This document shows positions 60,874-64,000 of a stretch of 64,000 bases of DNA, piece after piece; positions within the stretch are counted from its first letter, which is position 1; each line of letters opens with the position of its first letter. Both the position numbers and the translations under genes were made by a program. The stretch is from Fidelibacterota bacterium (lineage in GTDB: Bacteria > Fidelibacterota > UBA8477 > JABMPR01). The stretch is taken from the NCBI GenBank assembly GCA_016845065.1, contig JAERTG010000107.1, positions 1-64,000 of the forward strand. Direction: 5' to 3'. The notes beneath the pieces are model-generated. The model had not been told where the DNA came from. It saw only the letters and a list, made by a program, of their open reading frames with translations, and did no database searches.

Positions 60874-61851
60874 TTAGTTCTGGCGATTTCCTTTGAGAAA
60901 GTCCTGGGCCTGACTTGACAGCTCGCTGTCTGGATATTCCCTGAGAAAACGTTCCATGTTTTCCCGAGCTTTCATATAACGGCCAAGCTGTTGATAGCTA
61001 ATGGCAATTTTGAAAAGAGCATGATCACTCTTGTTATTTTCTTTAAAATTGAAAACCTTTTCAAATTCAGTAACAGCTGATTCAAAATCCTCCAGGGAGT
61101 AGTAGCATTCACCAATCCAGTATTGTGCATTGTCAGCATAAGCCCCGGTTGGCTCTCTCTGGATAAGGATCCGGAAATCCTGGATGGCTTCAAGAAAGTC
61201 ATTATTGAAATAGTTGTTAAGGGCATCATTATATGCCATGCGATAATCAGCATTAAAATTATAACCACGAGCCTTGGATGGTGTGTCAATAGCTTTCACG
61301 GGCTTCTCTTTGGCAGTCGGAGCCTCTGCTACATGAATGGTTGTCTTCATTTTTACAGGTGTTGGCTTGGTTTCTACTGGCGCTGGCTTTGTTACTACTG
61401 ATTCCATAACGGTACCAGCGTGGGTTTCCAGGGCAAGTTGCTCGATCTGTATTTCCAGGGAATCATTTAAGAGCAGCAAATTTTTCATTCCCTCTTTCAG
61501 CGAGTCAATTTCCCTGATCAAGACATAAATATTGCCCCTGAGATTGATTATATCTGGATCACGAGGAGTAGCAACAACTTCAATAACTGGTTGCTCAGCT
61601 TTTTCGTCCAGTTTGGTTTGGTAGACTGCAATTTGTGTATCCATGGCAGCAATACTGGCTCTGAGAAGTTCAACTTCTTCTCGAGATTCACGGAGCTTAA
61701 CTACTTCAGCAGAAAGGGCCTTCATCTGGGATTGCAGTTTCATCTGCTCAATACTTGGAGCAGGTGTGGCTGGCTCTTTTGGCGTACATGCCATGAGTCC
61801 CAGAAAGGTTGCCAGGGAAAGGGATATTATGAGTGATCGTCTAGATGTCAT
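60874..61851 (-). CDS. coiled-coil and TPR lipoprotein (YbgF-like)
   Basis: The 325-residue product has a lipoprotein signal (lipobox 'LMAC', Cys22), two coiled-coil stretches (38-75 and 115-145), a Pro/Lys/Thr-rich spacer and TPR repeats (205-320, 'MAYNDALNNYFNNDFLEAIQ', 'DNAQYWIGECYYSLEDFESA', 'FKIAISYQQLGRYMKARENM'). It is a paralogue of the gene that follows, differing by its lipid anchor. It overlaps the first gene of the operon by 11 bases. It may hold the assembly at a membrane. Confidence 0.7.
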   Translation of the reverse strand: MTSRRSLIISLSLATFLGLMACTPKEPATPAPSIEQMKLQSQMKALSAEVVKLRESREEVELLRASIAAMDTQIAVYQTKLDEKAEQPVIEVVATPRDPDIINLRGNIYVLIREIDSLKEGMKNLLLLNDSLEIQIEQLALETHAGTVMESVVTKPAPVETKPTPVKMKTTIHVAEAPTAKEKPVKAIDTPSKARGYNFNADYRMAYNDALNNYFNNDFLEAIQDFRILIQREPTGAYADNAQYWIGECYYSLEDFESAVTEFEKVFNFKENNKSDHALFKIAISYQQLGRYMKARENMERFLREYPDSELSSQAQDFLKGNRQN

Positions 61852-62836
61852 GCTCTTCCCAGTCGAGTGAATAACTATAGCCTATAAACGAGCCAAATGA
61901 GTTGGGCACATAAAGTTCAAATTCACCACTGGCACCAGGGAATAACGAGGTGTCAGTATTAACGCCACTGGAGAATACATGGTGGGAGCCCTTGACAAAG
62001 GCTGTCAGCTCTCGTGTATCACCACTCCAGTTAATCCTGAATAGAAAGTTTACTTTAACAAAGTCTGCACGACGACCGCCAATATTTTTGACTACACCAG
62101 AAAGAATGGTGTTTCCAGTTCGATCCTTGCGCTCTTTGATGCTTCCAGACAATACGACGTTTCCAGTATACTTGCTGTCGCGAGCATCACCTTTGACATC
62201 CTGTGTTCCAGCCATGTTGGCCCGATCGCCATTTATGTTCATGGGTGCACCACCGCGGGCAGGATCTCCAGACGCAACTGCAGGAGCATCATCTGATGTA
62301 GGTATGTTATCGACAATGCGTAAAACTTGATCGCGGGAGACTGAAAGCACACCGATAAGAGTTTTGACCTGGATATTATCTTTGTCCTGATCAATGACAT
62401 CACCAAACAACTTGGTGCCGTTCTCTAAATGTACTTCTTTACTATATATGCTTAATGGATTGGTCCAGACTTCACTTTGAGTTTGAAGTTCAGTCAATTT
62501 CTTTTTGACATATTTTAATTCAGCTGCCAGACGTTTGACTTCATAGTTGATTTCGCTTGTGACAAAATCAGCCGATTCGCCAGAATCCGGTTTTTTATTT
62601 CTTAGTTGATCAAGATTATAGATCAAGTTATCAGCTTTTTCACCACTCTGCCAGGCAGACTCATCAGTGCCCTGAGGATCTACACCTGCAGATTCAGCAC
62701 GGTTTGTTGAATCACCTTGTGCTGACGATTTGTCCCAGGATTCTTCTTCCGGTTTTGATTTTCCACCGAACATTGAGCACTGTACAAATGTCAGGGTTAG
62801 AGCCAATAACAGTACTTGTAAGCTGTATCGCTTCAT
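61841..62836 (-). CDS. lipoprotein with C-terminal beta domain, first gene of motor-like operon
   Basis: The 331-residue product has a lipoprotein signal (MKRYSLQVLLLALTLTFVQC). ATG 62836 is chosen over ATG 62869 because GGAAGAGG lies upstream and the lipobox is then well placed. After an acidic Ser/Glu-rich linker comes a short helix (100-125, 'INYEVKRLAAELKYVKKKLT'). Then an SM-like or LSM-type beta segment (130-180, 'HLENGTKLFGDVIDQDKDNI') and a C-terminal FxLYD-like beta domain (235-325, 'NVVLSGSIKERKDRTGNTIL'). The family is not recognised. It leads the operon that contains MotA, MotB and the FliF/FliG-like pair. Confidence 0.65.
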   Translation of the reverse strand: MKRYSLQVLLLALTLTFVQCSMFGGKSKPEEESWDKSSAQGDSTNRAESAGVDPQGTDESAWQSGEKADNLIYNLDQLRNKKPDSGESADFVTSEINYEVKRLAAELKYVKKKLTELQTQSEVWTNPLSIYSKEVHLENGTKLFGDVIDQDKDNIQVKTLIGVLSVSRDQVLRIVDNIPTSDDAPAVASGDPARGGAPMNINGDRANMAGTQDVKGDARDSKYTGNVVLSGSIKERKDRTGNTILSGVVKNIGGRRADFVKVNFLFRINWSGDTRELTAFVKGSHHVFSSGVNTDTSLFPGASGEFELYVPNSFGSFIGYSYSLDWEEHDI

Positions 62837-62911
62837 ACGCAGCCTCTTCCGACTTAACATCGCTTCCAATTTTATGCGGAGTGTAACCTGTCCTGCACCG
62901 CATTCGTATAG

Positions 62912-62940
62912 AATTTAGGGAGCTAATAAAATCTTGTCAA
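62912..62940 (-). promoter_or_regulatory. sigma70-like promoter of the motor-like operon
   Basis: On the minus strand, TTGACA (complement of 62935-62940) is followed by a 17-base spacer and TAAATT (complement of 62912-62917). A perfect -35 with a 4/6 -10 is good for housekeeping sigma. Transcription would start near 62905, giving a leader of about 70 bases before ATG 62836. No flagellar sigma28-type or sigma54-type element is seen. Confidence 0.55.
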
Positions 62941-63083
62941 GAAAATACAACTGTTTTTTAGGCACTTATAGCAACTACTTAAGAAAATGCTTTAAGTGAT
63001 ACTACATATTGTGGTTTTAAATGAGGGGCTTTCCGTATCTTGTGGAAAAAAACGGTCAAAAAGGTAGGTTTTGAACAAAAAAA

Positions 63084-63554
63084 TCAATGGTTTAGACGAT
63101 TTTTGTCATTTTTTAGCAAAATTTTTGCCAGGGCGAGGGCAGGCGACGAACTCAGTAATGTGGGGATAGATTCAAGGGCTTTTCGGTACGGTGTCCATGA
63201 AGCAGTTTTTAGGGCATCTTCCATCATAAGCCATTGGAATGCATCATGTTCATGACTGAGCTCAGGGTCTTTTTGCTCGACTTCAGCCATAAATGAAGGG
63301 ATATGAATGACCTCATCTGTGCGGTGCAGGTAATATGTTGAGACATGATCGAGTGCGTAGAAATGGTCAGGAACAAGACCTGTCTCTTCCTCCAGTTCAC
63401 GTAAACCTGCCTGCCAGGCTGGTTCATCAGGTTTGATTTTACCTGCTACAGGCTGCCAGATACCAGGATAACTATTTTCTGGCGCACGTCTCAGTAACAG
63501 AAAGTGTAAGCCTTCTTTTGATTGTGAGAATGGAAAAACATCGATGTATTTCAT
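63084..63554 (-). CDS. Nudix hydrolase
   Basis: The 156-residue protein holds a complete Nudix box, with 'GKIKPDEPAWQAGLRELEEE' followed by TGL, and the loop 'LLLRRAPENSYPGIWQPVAG' typical of dATP/dihydroneopterin-triphosphate-type members. It would hydrolyse a nucleoside-diphosphate-linked substrate. It is upstream of, and co-oriented with, the motor-like operon but has its own spacing of about 140 bases before the promoter. Its substrate is not determinable. Confidence 0.88.
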   Translation of the reverse strand: MKYIDVFPFSQSKEGLHFLLLRRAPENSYPGIWQPVAGKIKPDEPAWQAGLRELEEETGLVPDHFYALDHVSTYYLHRTDEVIHIPSFMAEVEQKDPELSHEHDAFQWLMMEDALKTASWTPYRKALESIPTLLSSSPALALAKILLKNDKNRLNH

Positions 63555-63567
63555 CTTCTAATCTACT

Positions 63568-64000
63568 TTATTCCTGAGGAACCTTTTGAAAAATAACTAC
63601 TGAATCACTGATGAATTCAAGCTGTGCGGTCCACCGTTTGGCCAGCCAGGTCATTGTCTCGGGCGCAAAAAAAACGACATGTGTTTCATCCTTGATGTAA
63701 TGCCATGAACTAAAATCCTGATCGGGTAAATTTAAGCTGGTCATAATCCCAAGATATCCCTGTGGTCGCAATTGGGACCATAGACGATCAAGCTCTCCAA
63801 GAGGTTTATGGAGATGTTCAACGACCTCAGTAGCCGTGATGAAGTCATATGTATTATTGAATACTTCGTCTCTCGGAGAGTAGAAGCTATCGAAGATGGC
63901 CATTGAATGTCCCTGCTCCTCGAACATTTGTTTTAGCAAAGGTCCGGGACCAGAACCAAAATCAAGACCACTGGAGTTTTCAGAAATGCGATCAAGCATG
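63568..64000 (-). CDS. class I SAM-dependent methyltransferase, truncated by window edge
   Basis: The visible 143 residues hold a Rossmann methyltransferase core: 'GLDFGSGPGPLLKQMFEEQG' (SAM motif I), 'YDFITATEVVEHLHKPL' (motif II/III) and 'LRPQGYLGIMTSLNL'. Its start probably lies beyond the right edge, since the first visible methionine is at the very end of the window. The family is UbiE/Methyltransf_23-like. It is 13 bases upstream of the Nudix gene and likely co-transcribed. Substrate unknown. Confidence 0.8.
   Translation of the reverse strand, partial: MLDRISENSSGLDFGSGPGPLLKQMFEEQGHSMAIFDSFYSPRDEVFNNTYDFITATEVVEHLHKPLGELDRLWSQLRPQGYLGIMTSLNLPDQDFSSWHYIKDETHVVFFAPETMTWLAKRWTAQLEFISDSVVIFQKVPQE

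Overview
The window looks like a chromosome segment of an uncultured Gram-negative bacterium of the FCB superphylum. Candidatus Marinimicrobia or a Calditrichaeota-like lineage is my best guess, inferred and not proven. The reasons are secreted proteins ending in the 'NYPNPFN...' plus 'K-M-x-L-L-K' FlgD-like sorting tail, a TonB-dependent receptor with an N-terminal carboxypeptidase-like domain, a full-length LptD, many lipoproteins and a complete Rnf complex. I see no rRNA, tRNA or CRISPR array.

Layout. 1-11 kb holds an IS110 transposase remnant, a VIT/VWA surface protein with a frameshifted signal peptide, and a same-strand train of secreted proteins and lipoproteins of unknown role. 11-12.5 kb has a CPBP intramembrane protease and a small membrane protein. 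12.7-20.9 kb is a bacterial microcompartment (BMC) locus: an MFS transporter interrupted by one in-frame TGA, a SorC/DeoR-type regulator with a palindromic operator in front of it, an RpiB-DeoC fusion enzyme, a CoA-acylating aldehyde dehydrogenase, two BMC-T, one BMC-H and three BMC-P shell proteins. The predicted chemistry is cleavage of deoxyribose-5-phosphate to glyceraldehyde-3-phosphate plus acetaldehyde, followed by oxidation of acetaldehyde to acetyl-CoA inside the shell. The gene set resembles the Haliangium-type shell. No phosphotransacylase or alcohol dehydrogenase gene is present in the window. A family of short REP-like repeats sits at BMC gene boundaries, and a small GIY-YIG protein gene is bracketed by inverted copies of it.

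21-33.4 kb carries an RlmD-type rRNA methyltransferase, a c-type cytochrome lipoprotein, a GH3 glycosidase with an ADP-ribosylglycohydrolase-fold lipoprotein, an AlkD-like repair protein, an S41-type protease lipoprotein, and a LemA/TPM pair. 33.5-48 kb, mostly minus strand, carries a TonB receptor, rnfCDGEAB-rseC with an SGNH hydrolase, a DUF4139 protein, a lactonase-fold lipoprotein, and an ArsR regulator with small neighbours. 48.4-54.2 kb carries rarA, lptD and upp on the plus strand.

The most notable region is 54.27-62.94 kb. One minus-strand operon behind a sigma70-like promoter encodes a surface lipoprotein, two coiled-coil/TPR proteins, an outer-membrane-barrel/TPR protein, MotA, MotB, a FliF-like M-ring protein with a long periplasmic coiled coil, and a FliG-like switch protein. 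There is no rod, hook, filament, export apparatus, FliM or FliN in the operon. This is a candidate undescribed trans-envelope machine built from flagellar rotor and stator parts. The right edge has a Nudix hydrolase and a truncated methyltransferase.

Three genes carry apparent lesions: one frameshift and two in-frame TGA codons. These may be real decay or sequence errors.
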